From Oryzomicrobium terrae (GTDB lineage Bacteria > Pseudomonadota > Gammaproteobacteria > Burkholderiales > Rhodocyclaceae), in assembly GCF_008274805.1 (NCBI RefSeq), contig NZ_CP022579.1, positions 2,666,001-2,730,000 of the forward strand: 64,000 nucleotides of DNA, in the 5' to 3' direction. Each line of letters opens with the position of its first letter. Position 1 is the stretch's first letter. Below the pieces are notes generated by a model. The model was given only the letters and a program-made list of their open reading frames with translations, ran no database searches and was not told the DNA's origin. The position numbers and the translations under genes were made by a program. Positions 8,594 through 17,305 of this stretch are shown piece by piece.

Positions 8594-9166
8594 GGCAGTG
8601 CCCGTGTGCGCCGGCACCGGCACGAAGCGCGTGGCGGCGATGGCGCAACAATCACAAACGTCACAGGAAGCGCAGCCCGGACAGGGGACCGGCCCTGCCG
8701 GCAAGGCGGCCCGGCGGGACCGGACCTGGATGGGAGGGTGGCGCGGAGCGGGCGTTTACCGCTCCGAATCGACACCACGGCATGGTGGATGCTCCCAGGC
8801 TGCACGTTGAACAAGGCGCGCGCGAACAATGCGGTCGCGTCCTTGGGCAAGGCGCCGTGCGGGGAGGTGGGGCTGGTCAGCCCTGGCGATGGCCCCGCAC
8901 GGCCTTGGAAAGCACTGCGGGAGACCCTGAAACCGGAAAGGCAGGTGCGGGCGTGACGCTCCACAGACGTGCCGGACGGAACAACACCCGGAACACGCGC
9001 CCACCGAGGCTCACGCCGCGAGGGGCGTAGCGCAGGTCGGTGGCAGGAGCGTGGGGCATCTGCGTAGGGAAGGGAGGGGTGAAGCGGAAAGGGCGGGAGT
9101 CTAAGCCATTGGCGCCGTTCCGGCCAGGCCCGGCGGCAAGCCCCCCCCGTGCCGCCGTCACCTCGC
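8594..9166. other. 573-base gap without a supported gene
   Basis: Between the repeat-protein start and the LysR stop I see only short GC-rich open frames without ribosome sites or recognisable protein features. A GTG/TTG-started frame of about 60 codons on the minus strand (about 8877-9060) cannot be supported. No terminator, tRNA or repeat was recognised. Confidence 0.5.
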
Positions 9167-10069
9167 CTAGCGCCGCACCTCGGCGATGAACCAGGCTTTG
9201 ACCTCGGCGGCCGCCGGGCGCAGGGCCTGGGTGCGGTGGTGCACCAGGTAGTAGCCGCTGGCCAGGGGCAGGCGGCAAGGGGAGGCAGACGGACCGCCAA
9301 ACGGTTCGACCAGGGTGCCGGCGGCCACCTCTTCCACCACCAGCAGAGGGCTGGTCATCACAAGCCCCTGGCCCTGCTTGGCGGCTTCGATGGCGGTGAG
9401 CCCCAGGTCGAAGTGGATGCGCGGGATGGCGGCGACCCGGGCCGCCGTCAGGGTGGCGAACTCGGCCAGCCAGCGTTCCCAGTGGGGATGCATGGTGGTC
9501 ACCAGCAGGGTGGCCCGGGCCACGTCGCCAGGCGCGGTCAATCCCAGGGCCGCGGCGTAGGCGGGGCTGCAATAGACGCGGGCCTCGTCGTCGTAGAGCA
9601 GGGTGGTATCCAGGTGGGGGGCGTTGCCGTCGAAGTAGCGGATCGCCAGATCGATGGGCTCCCGCTCGAAATCCACCAGGGCGGTGGTGGCGTTGAGGTG
9701 CAGTTGCAGGTGGGGATGGCTGGTCAGCAGCCGGGCCATGCGGGCGGGAAACCACTTGGCGGCGAAGCTCGGCAACATCGACAGCCACACCCCGGCACTG
9801 CGGCTGTCGCGCAGCTTGTGGCTGGCATCGGCGATCTGGGCCAGGGCCGGCTGAATACGCGCCCAGTAGGCCAGGGCCTCGGCGGTCGGTTGAACCTGGC
9901 GCACCTGCCGGGTGAACAGGGGGGTGCCAAGCCAGGCTTCCAGCTTCTGGATCTGCTGGCCGACGGCTCCCGGGGTCACCGACAGTTCTTCTGCGGCAAC
10001 AGAAAAACTATTGCTGCGCATGGCAGCGTCAAAAGCGACGAGGGCCTTGAGTGGGGGTAGTGGTTTCAT
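9167..10069 (-). CDS. LysR family transcriptional regulator (GcvA-like)
   Basis: A 300-residue LysR regulator. The winged-helix DNA-binding domain is at residues 4-63 (LKALVAFDAAMRSNSFSVAA, then LSVTPGAVGQQIQKLE), and a periplasmic-binding-protein-like effector domain follows (PRIHFDLGLTAIEAAKQGQG). The PLKALVAFDAA start and TPGAVGQQI helix are of the GcvA/AmpR-like group. It is divergent from the MFS transporter with a 94-base intergenic region, so it most likely controls that gene. The effector is unknown. Confidence 0.88.
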   Translation of the reverse strand: MKPLPPLKALVAFDAAMRSNSFSVAAEELSVTPGAVGQQIQKLEAWLGTPLFTRQVRQVQPTAEALAYWARIQPALAQIADASHKLRDSRSAGVWLSMLPSFAAKWFPARMARLLTSHPHLQLHLNATTALVDFEREPIDLAIRYFDGNAPHLDTTLLYDDEARVYCSPAYAAALGLTAPGDVARATLLVTTMHPHWERWLAEFATLTAARVAAIPRIHFDLGLTAIEAAKQGQGLVMTSPLLVVEEVAAGTLVEPFGGPSASPCRLPLASGYYLVHHRTQALRPAAAEVKAWFIAEVRR

Positions 10070-10163
10070 GGCGTAGAAAAACTATCGTATTGCGCATATT
10101 AAATCAGTTGTCGCAGCGCACCGACGCCACCACAATCGGTGCATCGTCTTCGCGAGCACTGCC

Positions 10164-11390
10164 ATGTTCCAGTCCCTACGCCGGCCCCGGGTGCTGGCGG
10201 TCACCCTGGCCGCCGCCGGCATCCTCATGGTCACCATGGGCATCCGCCAGTCCTTCGGCCTGATCGTCAGCCCCCTCAACACCTCCACCGGCCTGGGCAT
10301 CGCCACCATCAGCTTCGCCCTGGCCCTGGGCCAGTTCGCCTGGGGGGCGATCCAGCCCATCGCCGGCGCCGTGGCCGACCGCTACGGCCCCCGGGGCGTG
10401 CTCATCGGCGGCATTGTCGTGCTCGCCCTGGGCTGCGCCCTCACCCCCTTTGCCCAGAGCGGCTTCGCCCTGGCCATGACCCTGGGGCTGCTCGCCTCCA
10501 TGGGTTCCGGCGCCGGCAGCTTCTCGGTACTGATCGGTGCGGCGGCCCAGCGCCTGCCCTTGGAATCCCGGGGCGCGGCCTCGGGGGTGATCAACGCCGG
10601 CGGCTCCTTCGGCCAGTTCGTCTTCGCCCCGATCCTGCAAAAGTTGATCCAGTCCTTTGGCTGGATGGGCGCCCTGTGGGCCATGGCCGTCGCCGCCCTG
10701 GCCGCCCTGCCCCTGGTGGGCAAGCTGACCGGCCCCACCCACGCCGCCGATGCGGCCCACGGCCACGCCAGCCAGGACAAGGGCCTGGGCGCCGCCGTGC
10801 ACGAGGCCCTGGCCGACCGCAGCTACCTGCTGCTGCACGCCGGCTTCTTCACCTGCGGCTTCCACATCGCCTTCCTGGTCACCCACCTGCCCGGCGAGAT
10901 CGACCTGTGCGGCCTGCCGCCCTCGGTGGCCAGCTGGTCCCTGGCGATCATCGGCCTGGCCAACATCGCCGGCAGCCTCTACGCCGGCGGCTGCATCGCC
11001 CGCTACCGCAGCAAGCACGTGCTGGCGGCCATGTACGCCTCCCGGGCGGTGCTGATCGGCGCCTACCTGCTGATGCCGCGCACCGACTGGGCCTATTACC
11101 TGTTCGCCGCCGGCCTGGGGGTCACCTGGCTGGCCACCGTGCCGCCCACGGCGGCCATCGTCGGCAAGCTGTTCGGCACCCGCTACCTGGCCACCCTGTT
11201 CGGCCTGACCCTGCTCTCGCACCAGATCGGCGGTTTTCTCGGCGCCTGGCTGGGAGGCCTGGCGGTGACCCGCTTCGGCGACTTCACCTGGATGTGGTAC
11301 GCCGACATGGTGCTGGCGGCCCTGGCCGCCCTGGCCAACCTGCCGATCAAGGAAGCCCCGATGCTGCGCCCAGCGGCCCAGCCGGCCTGA
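10164..11390 (+). CDS. MFS transporter, monocarboxylate/oxalate-type
   Basis: A 408-residue major facilitator with 12 predicted transmembrane helices. The loop between helices 2 and 3 carries ADRYGPRGVL, the MFS motif. The N-terminal GIRQSFGLIVSPL and overall layout resemble the monocarboxylate/oxalate-formate antiporter branch often paired with LysR regulators in Proteobacteria. A His-rich stretch (HAADAAHGHASQ) lies in the central cytoplasmic loop. It is divergent from the LysR gene and followed 52 bases later by the thioesterase, possibly in one transcript. Substrate is unknown. Confidence 0.85.
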   Translation: MFQSLRRPRVLAVTLAAAGILMVTMGIRQSFGLIVSPLNTSTGLGIATISFALALGQFAWGAIQPIAGAVADRYGPRGVLIGGIVVLALGCALTPFAQSGFALAMTLGLLASMGSGAGSFSVLIGAAAQRLPLESRGAASGVINAGGSFGQFVFAPILQKLIQSFGWMGALWAMAVAALAALPLVGKLTGPTHAADAAHGHASQDKGLGAAVHEALADRSYLLLHAGFFTCGFHIAFLVTHLPGEIDLCGLPPSVASWSLAIIGLANIAGSLYAGGCIARYRSKHVLAAMYASRAVLIGAYLLMPRTDWAYYLFAAGLGVTWLATVPPTAAIVGKLFGTRYLATLFGLTLLSHQIGGFLGAWLGGLAVTRFGDFTWMWYADMVLAALAALANLPIKEAPMLRPAAQPA

Positions 11391-11442
11391 CCACCCGATT
11401 TATCCCCGCCCCACCCCAACAGAGCTATAAGGAGACCCACCC

Positions 11443-11874
11443 ATGAGCCGGCTGCGCCCCGAAATTTCCGTCGCCGAACTCAACGCCCGCGGCGGCGAGT
11501 ACCTGCCGGGCTTCCTCGGCGTCGAGATGGTCGAACTGGCGGAAAAGCGCCTCACCAGCCGCATGCCGGTGAAGAAACTGCACTTCGCCCCCAACGACTT
11601 CCTCCACGCCGCCAGCATCGTCGCCCTGGCCGACACCACCTGCGGCTACGCCACCATCGCCCACCTGCCCGAAGGCGCCGAATCGTTCACCACCATCGAA
11701 CTGAAGAGCAACCACCTGGGCACGGTGCGCGACGGCGCCGTGGCCTGCGTCGCCACCGCCCAGCACCTGGGCCGCACCACCCAGGTGTGGGACGCGGTGG
11801 TCAGCGACGAAGCCACCGGCCGCACCATCGCCCTGTTCCGCTGCACCCAGATGATTCTCTGGCCGAAGGGCTGA
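11443..11874 (+). CDS. Hotdog-fold thioesterase, PaaI/YdiI-like
   Basis: A 143-residue protein with the single hotdog domain of the PaaI family, whose members hydrolyse acyl-CoA thioesters. The segment LHAASIVALADTTCGYAT occupies the place of the HGG-A-x-ADT motif, and the C-terminal half has the alternating strands of the fold (FTTIELKSNHLGTV). In the usual motif HGG is more common than the HAA seen here. The ATG follows AAGGAGA at a good distance. The role is probably CoA-ester housekeeping or detoxification. Confidence 0.75.
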   Translation: MSRLRPEISVAELNARGGEYLPGFLGVEMVELAEKRLTSRMPVKKLHFAPNDFLHAASIVALADTTCGYATIAHLPEGAESFTTIELKSNHLGTVRDGAVACVATAQHLGRTTQVWDAVVSDEATGRTIALFRCTQMILWPKG

Positions 11875-11888
11875 AAACCGTAACAGCA

Positions 11889-11940
11889 CTCGACGCAGAG
11901 CCCGCAGAGACGCGGAGCACGCAAAGTAAAAAGCACAGAG
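11889..11940. repeat. GCAGAG-type intergenic repeat remnant
   Basis: The stretch GACGCAGAGCCCGCAGAGAC and what follows has repeated GCAGAG/GCGGAG units, a form I recognise as a common dispersed intergenic repeat in Proteobacteria. It lies between the convergent thioesterase and purM genes. Only one copy was noticed in this window. Confidence 0.4.
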
Positions 11941-11998
11941 CAAAATCGTGGCGATCTCGGTGTCACCACGCCCTCCACGGTGCAAGCGGTCGCAGTAA

Positions 11999-12046
11999 AA
12001 ACGCCAAGGGCGGCCCGGAATCACTTCCGGGCCGCCCTTGGCGTTT
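11999..12046 (-). terminator. Strong hairpin between convergent genes, purM terminator
   Basis: A perfect inverted repeat of about 22 bp (arms near 11999-12020 and 12025-12046) closes on the tetraloop TCAC. On the minus strand it is followed directly by a run of T, as expected for the rho-independent terminator of purM. On the plus strand the run is shorter, so it may act in both directions with lower strength for the thioesterase gene. Confidence 0.85.
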
Positions 12047-12091
12047 GGGGCACTACCACGCCGGCTAAGCCGGCATAGCGTGGAAGCCTGC

Positions 12092-13153
12092 TTAGCGCAC
12101 CTGGGTCTGGTGCTCGTCGCCGTTGCGGGCGCGGATGGTGCCGATCTGCCAGACGGCTTCGCCGGCGGCTGCCAAGGCGGCCTGGGCGGCGGCGGCCTTG
12201 TCGGCCGGGACCACGATCACCATGCCGATGCCGCAGTTGAAGACGCGGTGCATCTCGTCCTCGGCCACATTGCCTTCGGCCTGGAGCCATTGGAACAGCT
12301 TGGGACGGGGCCAGGCGGACTTGTCCAGGTCGGCCACCACGTTCTCGGGCAGGACGCGGGGCACGTTCTCGGTGAGGCCGCCGCCGGTGATGTGGGCCAG
12401 GCCCTTGACGGCCTCGGGCATGGCGGCGAGGAGGGCCAGCACCGACTTCACGTAGATGCGGGTGGGAGCCATGATGGCGTCGGCCAGGGTCTTGTCGCCG
12501 TCGAACGTGGCATCCACGTCCGGGTTGGCGCGGGCCAGGATCTTGCGCACCAGGGAGTACCCGTTGGAGTGGGCGCCGGAGGAGGCCAGGCCGAGCACCA
12601 CGTCGCCGGGGACGATGGTGGAGCCGTTGATGATCTTGGACTTTTCCACGGCGCCGACGGCGAAGCCGGCCAGGTCGTATTCGCCGTCCGGGTACATGCC
12701 CGGCATTTCGGCGGTTTCGCCACCGATCAGGGCGCAGCCGGCCTGCTCACAGCCGGCGGCGATGCCGCCCACCACCCGGGCGGCGGTGTCCACGTCGAGC
12801 TTGCCGCAGGCGAAGTAGTCGAGGAAGAACAGGGGCTCGGCGCCCTGAACCAGGATGTCGTTCACGCTCATGGCCACCAGGTCGATGCCCACGGTGTCGT
12901 GGCGCTTCAGGTCGAAGGCCAGCTTGAGCTTGGTGCCGACGCCGTCGGTGCCGGACACCAGCACCGGCTCCTTGTACTTCTTGGGCACTTCGAACAGGGC
13001 GCCGAAGCCGCCGATGCCGGCCATGACGCCTTCCCGCAGGGTCTTTTTCGCCAGGGGCTTGATGCGGTCGACCAGCGCATCACCGGCGTCGATATCCACA
13101 CCGGCATCGCGGTACGAGAGCGGGGAGGAAGAGGAGGAAGTCTGTTGGGTCAT
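12092..13153 (-). CDS. purM: Phosphoribosylformylglycinamidine cyclo-ligase (AIR synthetase)
   Basis: PurM, 353 residues, converts FGAM to AIR with ATP in step five of purine synthesis in the cytoplasm. The start is the ATG at 13153 (TQQTSSSSS, then [20 protein letters not shown]), because the longer frame upstream is low-complexity and unlike PurM. Hallmarks are [44 protein letters not shown] and [13 protein letters not shown]. It is divergent from hda, a frequent betaproteobacterial arrangement. Confidence 0.97.
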   Translation of the reverse strand: MTQQTSSSSSPLSYRDAGVDIDAGDALVDRIKPLAKKTLREGVMAGIGGFGALFEVPKKYKEPVLVSGTDGVGTKLKLAFDLKRHDTVGIDLVAMSVNDILVQGAEPLFFLDYFACGKLDVDTAARVVGGIAAGCEQAGCALIGGETAEMPGMYPDGEYDLAGFAVGAVEKSKIINGSTIVPGDVVLGLASSGAHSNGYSLVRKILARANPDVDATFDGDKTLADAIMAPTRIYVKSVLALLAAMPEAVKGLAHITGGGLTENVPRVLPENVVADLDKSAWPRPKLFQWLQAEGNVAEDEMHRVFNCGIGMVIVVPADKAAAAQAALAAAGEAVWQIGTIRARNGDEHQTQVR

Positions 13154-13372
13154 GACGGAAAGGCGCAAAAGAAGACGAAAGGGACGGACAGCCAGGCCAA
13201 TGGGGCGTCGGCACGGGTCGATGCCGGGCGCCGGACAGGCCGGGGCGCCGCGCGGGCTGGAAGGATGGACGGGGCAAGATGCTAGAATCGCGCCCTTGGT
13301 GCCTTGCGGCCAGCCCACTGAAAACGCGTGATTTTAGCTCAAAACACCGCTCCACCCCAGCCAACCCTCCCC

Positions 13373-14020
13373 ATGCGCCAACTGCTCCTCGACCTGATGC
13401 CCGCAGCCCGGCCCACCTTCGACAATTTCGTCGTCGGCGGCAACGCCGAGCTGATCGCCGGATTCAACGGCTGGCTGTCGGAGCGAAGCCAGGAGCCGCT
13501 CTTTTATATGTGGGGCGAGACGGGCAGCGGCCGCACCCACCTGCTGCGTGCCAGCGGCGCCGAGTATCTCGACGCCGCTACCGACCCGGCCCTGGCCGCC
13601 TGGCCCGACGACGTACCCTTCGTCGCCGTGGACAACGTGGATGCCCTCGATGCCGCCGGCGAGCAGGCCCTGTTCAACGGCTTCAACCGGCTCAAGGCCG
13701 AAGGCGGCAAGCTGCTGGTGGCGGCCCACCAGCCCCCCGCTGCGGTGGGCCTGCGCGAGGACCTGCGCACCCGCCTCGGCTCGGGTCTGATCTACCGGGC
13801 CCAAGTGCTCTCCGACGCCGAAAAGGGCGCCGCCATCGCCGCCCAGGCTGCCGCCCGGGGCCTGGCCCTGCCCGAGGGGGCGGTGGACTACCTGCTGCGC
13901 CACGCCCCCCGCGACATGGGCTCCCTGGCCGCCATCGTGGTCGCCCTCGACCGTTTCTCCCTGGAGCGCAAGCGCCCCATCACCCTGCCCCTGCTGCGGG
14001 AAGTGCTGCACTCCACCTGA
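13373..14020 (+). CDS. hda: DnaA regulatory inactivator Hda
   Basis: A 215-residue DnaA-like AAA+ protein that, with the DNA-loaded clamp, stimulates ATP hydrolysis by DnaA to prevent re-initiation. I chose the ATG at 13373 because it places the clamp-binding motif QLLLDL at residues 3-8, where Hda needs it. GETGSGRTHLL is the Walker A-like region and FVAVDNVDAL the Walker B region. It is followed 15 bases later by the HAD phosphatase gene. Confidence 0.93.
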   Translation: MRQLLLDLMPAARPTFDNFVVGGNAELIAGFNGWLSERSQEPLFYMWGETGSGRTHLLRASGAEYLDAATDPALAAWPDDVPFVAVDNVDALDAAGEQALFNGFNRLKAEGGKLLVAAHQPPAAVGLREDLRTRLGSGLIYRAQVLSDAEKGAAIAAQAAARGLALPEGAVDYLLRHAPRDMGSLAAIVVALDRFSLERKRPITLPLLREVLHST

Positions 14021-14035
14021 TTCAGACAACGCCCC

Positions 14036-14707
14036 ATGGAACTTGCCCTCTTCGACCTCGACAACACCCTGCTCTCCGGCGACTCGGACTACGAGTGGGC
14101 CCAATTCCTTATCGGTAAAGGCGCGGTTGACGCCGAGATCCAGGAAGCCAAGAACAAGGCCTTCTACGAGCACTACAAGGCCGGGACCCTGGATATCGAC
14201 GAATTCCTCGCTTTCCAGCTCGCCCCCCTGGCCCGCCACGACCGGGCCGAGCTGGACGCCTGGCACGCCGAATACGTGGCCAACCGCATCCGCCCCCTGA
14301 TCGGCGCCCCGGCCCGGGAACTGGTGGCCCGCCACCTGGACGCCGGCCACCTGTGCGCCATCGTCACCGCCACCAATTCCTTCGTCACCGGCCCGATTGC
14401 CCGGGAATTCGGCATCCCCCACCTGATTGGCACCATCCCGGCGGTGGACGTGCCCTCGGGCCGCTTCACCGGCGCCCCTACCGGCATCCCCTCGTTCCAG
14501 GCCGGCAAGATCACCCGGGTCGAGGCCTGGCTCGAATCCCAGGGCCTGTGGTGGGGCAGCTTCGCCAAGACCTGGTTCTACAGCGACTCCCACAACGATC
14601 TGCCGCTGCTGGAAAAGGTCAGCCACCCGGTGGCAGTGGATCCGGACCCGACCCTGCGCAGCCGCGCCGAACGGGATGGCTGGCCAGTGCTGAGCCTGCG
14701 TGGCTGA
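14036..14707 (+). CDS. HAD-IB family phosphatase (SerB-like)
   Basis: A 223-residue haloacid dehalogenase-type hydrolase. Motif I is LFDLDNTLLSGDSDYEW, with the DxDxT-like nucleophile. Motif II is in CAIVTATNSF, and motif III/IV are in YSDSHNDLPLLE. The DSDYEW variant and length match the HAD-IB group near phosphoserine phosphatase that sits between hda and pcnB in many betaproteobacteria. The true substrate is not known. Confidence 0.88.
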   Translation: MELALFDLDNTLLSGDSDYEWAQFLIGKGAVDAEIQEAKNKAFYEHYKAGTLDIDEFLAFQLAPLARHDRAELDAWHAEYVANRIRPLIGAPARELVARHLDAGHLCAIVTATNSFVTGPIAREFGIPHLIGTIPAVDVPSGRFTGAPTGIPSFQAGKITRVEAWLESQGLWWGSFAKTWFYSDSHNDLPLLEKVSHPVAVDPDPTLRSRAERDGWPVLSLRG

Positions 14708-14737
14708 GCCCCGCATCCCGCGATGTTGCCGCAGCGC

Positions 14738-14766
14738 TTACCAAGCGCTCCGCTCCGGCGTACACT
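14738..14766 (+). promoter_or_regulatory. Candidate sigma-70 promoter for pcnB
   Basis: TTACCA (14738-14743) and TACACT (14761-14766) are separated by 17 bases. The predicted leader to the pcnB ATG is about 50 bases. The match is moderate. Confidence 0.4.
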
Positions 14767-14821
14767 GCGCCCCATTTTGTGCACTGCACGGCTCCGCTGA
14801 CTTGATCCCACACTCACCACG

Positions 14822-16204
14822 ATGATCCGCAAGCTGATTACCCGCGCCATTACCCGCATCCGTGGCCCGAAAGGGGCCGGGAAGGGCCTCGTCACCGAGG
14901 CGGCCCGGATTGGCCGGTCCTCTCACGGCGTCACCCGCGACCAGCTCTCCTACGGCGGCCGCCGCGTCTGCGAGGTGCTCCAGGAAAACGGCTTCGAGGC
15001 CTTCGTCGTCGGCGGCGCGGTGCGCGACCTGCTGCTCGCCCGCGACCCCAAGGATTACGACGTGGCCACCAACGCCACGCCGGAACAGGTCAAGCGCTGC
15101 TTCCGCCGCGCCCGCATCATCGGCCGGCGCTTCCAGATCGTGCACGTGGTGATGCGCGACGAGATCATCGAGGTCACCACCTTCCGCGGCCTGCACGATT
15201 CCGAAACCGACGAGCACGGCCGAGTGCTCCACGACAACGTCTTCGGCAGCCAGGCCGAAGATGCGGCGCGGCGCGACTTCACGGTCAACGCCCTGTATTA
15301 CAACCCGGCCGACGAGACCATCCTCGACTACCACCACGGTGTCGCCGACCTGAAGCAGAAGACCCTGCGCATCATTGGCGACCCGGCGGTGCGCTACCGG
15401 GAAGACCCGGTGCGCATGCTGCGCGCCGTACGCCTGGCGGCCAAGCTGGGCCTGTCCATCGACCCGGCGGCGCGCCGGCCGATCCGCGAGATGGCCGAAC
15501 TGATCGAGAACATTCCGGCGGCGCGCCTGTTCGACGAGATGCTCAAGCTGCTCACCTCCGGCTATTCGCTAAAGTGTCTGCAGCAGCTGCGTGAGGAGGG
15601 TCTGCACCACGGCCTGCTGCCGCTGCTCGACGTGATCCTGGAACAGCCCCGCGGCGAGAAGTTCGTCCGCCTCGCCCTGGAAGCCACCGACCGGCGGGTC
15701 AAGGAAGACAAGCCGATCTCCCCGGGCTTCCTCTTTGCCACCCTGCTCTGGCACGAAGTGCTGGCCCAGTGGGACAAGAACCTGAACAAGGGCGAGCGGC
15801 GCATTCCGGCCCTGATGGCGGCCATGGACCAGGTGCTGGAAAAGCAGTGCCAGAAGCTCGCCATCACCCGGCGCATCGCCGGCGACATCAAGGAAATCTG
15901 GATGCTCCAGCCGCGCTTCGAAGCACGCGCCGGCAAGCGCCCCTTCCTGCTGCTCGACCAGCCCCGCTACAAGGCCGCCTACGACTTCCTGCTGCTGCGC
16001 GCCGCCTCCGGCGAGGTGGAGCAAGCGCTGGCCGACTGGTGGAGCGCCTTCATGGTGGCCGACTACGACGAGCAGCAGGACATGCTCGTGCCGGACAAGA
16101 AGGGCGAGGGCGACGGCGCCCGGAAAAAGCGCCGCCGGCGCAGCAACAACCGCAAGGGTAGCGGCGCCGACGGCGCCGGCCCGTCCGGCCAACCGCCTCA
16201 ATAA
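14822..16204 (+). CDS. pcnB: Poly(A) polymerase I
   Basis: A 460-residue nucleotidyltransferase that adds 3' poly(A) tails to RNA and so promotes decay. The class II nucleotidyltransferase core has VVGGAVRDLLLARDPKDYDV, with catalytic aspartates in DPKDYDV. It continues with RRFQIVHVV and RRDFTVNALYYN, then RYREDPVRMLRAVRLAAKLG. The basic C-terminal tail (KKRRRRSNNRKGS) is typical of PcnB and distinguishes it from the shorter CCA enzyme. folK follows 64 bases later, the usual betaproteobacterial order. Confidence 0.95.
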   Translation: MIRKLITRAITRIRGPKGAGKGLVTEAARIGRSSHGVTRDQLSYGGRRVCEVLQENGFEAFVVGGAVRDLLLARDPKDYDVATNATPEQVKRCFRRARIIGRRFQIVHVVMRDEIIEVTTFRGLHDSETDEHGRVLHDNVFGSQAEDAARRDFTVNALYYNPADETILDYHHGVADLKQKTLRIIGDPAVRYREDPVRMLRAVRLAAKLGLSIDPAARRPIREMAELIENIPAARLFDEMLKLLTSGYSLKCLQQLREEGLHHGLLPLLDVILEQPRGEKFVRLALEATDRRVKEDKPISPGFLFATLLWHEVLAQWDKNLNKGERRIPALMAAMDQVLEKQCQKLAITRRIAGDIKEIWMLQPRFEARAGKRPFLLLDQPRYKAAYDFLLLRAASGEVEQALADWWSAFMVADYDEQQDMLVPDKKGEGDGARKKRRRRSNNRKGSGADGAGPSGQPPQ

Positions 16205-16268
16205 GCCGACCGGCGGGGACGCCGCTCCTAGCCTCCCCGCCCCGCCGCACCCATCCGCCGGCATCGTC

Positions 16269-16931
16269 ATGGCCGAACTCCCCTCTTCCCCTTCTTTCCC
16301 CGGTTTGCCGCACCGGGCCTACGTCGCCCTGGGCGCCAACCTGGGCGACCCGGTGGCCCAGGTGCACGCCGCCCTCGCCGCCCTCGACCAGCTGCCGGAC
16401 TGTCGCCTGGCGGCAGCCTCCAGCCTGTACCGCACCGCCGCCATCACCGCCAACCCGGGCGAAGTCCAGCCGGACTACATCAACGCCGTGGCCGAACTGG
16501 CCACTTCGCTATCGCCCCAGGCCTTATTGGCGGCCCTGCTCGCCCTGGAATCGGCCGGCGGGCGCACCCGCCACCACAGCCACCCGCGCTGGGCGCCGCG
16601 CACCCTGGATCTGGACTTGCTGCTCTACGACGATCTGGCCGGTCTGTGGCCGGCGAAACCAGCAGGTGCGGCAGGTGCGGCGGTAGCGGCGACACAAACG
16701 ACAGGGGACAACGCCACTGCCCTCGCCGCCAGCGGCACGGATCTGGCCGCCGACCTGGCCGCCGGCGCCCTGCCCACCCTGCTGCTGCCCCACCCGCGCC
16801 TGCACCTGCGCGCCTTCGTCCTCACCCCCCTGGCGGAGATCGCCCCCCAGCTGGCCCTGCCCGGCCGGGGCTCGGTGGCCGCCTGGCTGCCGGCAGTGCG
16901 TCTGCAGGACATCGAGAAATTGCCCGAATGA
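16269..16931 (+). CDS. folK: 2-amino-4-hydroxy-6-hydroxymethyldihydropteridine pyrophosphokinase
   Basis: HPPK transfers pyrophosphate from ATP to the pterin in folate synthesis. AYVALGANLGDP, SSLYRTAAI, DYINAVAELAT and PRTLDLDLLLYDD are the family signatures, and LPHPRLHLRAFVLTPL the C-terminal one. It has 220 residues against about 160-170 usually. The excess is mainly an Ala/Thr/Gly-rich insert between LLLYDD and LPHPR (about residues 125-172). The metal and ATP-binding residues flank the insert and look intact. Its stop overlaps the next start (ATGA). Confidence 0.93.
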   Translation: MAELPSSPSFPGLPHRAYVALGANLGDPVAQVHAALAALDQLPDCRLAAASSLYRTAAITANPGEVQPDYINAVAELATSLSPQALLAALLALESAGGRTRHHSHPRWAPRTLDLDLLLYDDLAGLWPAKPAGAAGAAVAATQTTGDNATALAASGTDLAADLAAGALPTLLLPHPRLHLRAFVLTPLAEIAPQLALPGRGSVAAWLPAVRLQDIEKLPE

Positions 16932-17305
16932 GCCTGAGCAACGTCATCGCCATGGTCAGCGATGCCCCGGTGATCCTGCGCACCGTGGTGCTGCTGTCGG
17001 CCTCCAACGTGTTCATGACCTTCGCCTGGTACGCCCACCTGAAGAACCTGGCGGACCGGCCCTGGTGGCTGGCAGCCATGCTGTCCTGGGGTATCGCCCT
17101 GTTCGAGTACCTGCTCCAGGTGCCGGCCAACCGCATCGGCGCCAGCCAGCTCAGCCTGGCCCAGCTAAAAATCCTCCAGGAAGCCATTACACTCACCGTC
17201 TTCGTGCCCTTCGTGGTCTTCTACATGAACCAGCCCCTCAAGCTCGACTACCTGTGGGCCGCGCTGTGTCTGTGCGGGGCGGTGTACTTCATCTTCCGCT
17301 CATGA
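16928..17305 (+). CDS. DUF486 family small membrane protein
   Basis: A 125-residue protein with four hydrophobic segments and the DUF486 features NVFMTFAWYAHLK, LSWGIALFEYLLQVPANRIG and LDYLWAALCLCGAVYFIF. DUF486 is a half-size relative of the drug/metabolite transporter fold, and its role is not established. The ATG overlaps the folK stop, and its own TGA overlaps the next ATG, so it is translationally coupled on both sides. Confidence 0.88.
   Translation: MSLSNVIAMVSDAPVILRTVVLLSASNVFMTFAWYAHLKNLADRPWWLAAMLSWGIALFEYLLQVPANRIGASQLSLAQLKILQEAITLTVFVPFVVFYMNQPLKLDYLWAALCLCGAVYFIFRS

Noticed and set aside
7011-8651. Minus-strand 546-codon frame joining the GNAT-like and repeat regions
   Set aside because: Its first 330 codons are an Arg/Gly/His-rich shadow of the repeat protein. 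The real gene starts at the ATG at 7652.
8594-8704. N-terminal extension of the repeat protein with a Cys-rich leader as the true start
   Set aside because: The start would be a TTG without a ribosome site, and the extension does not resemble the rest. The ATG at 8593 is simpler, but the extension cannot be ruled out.
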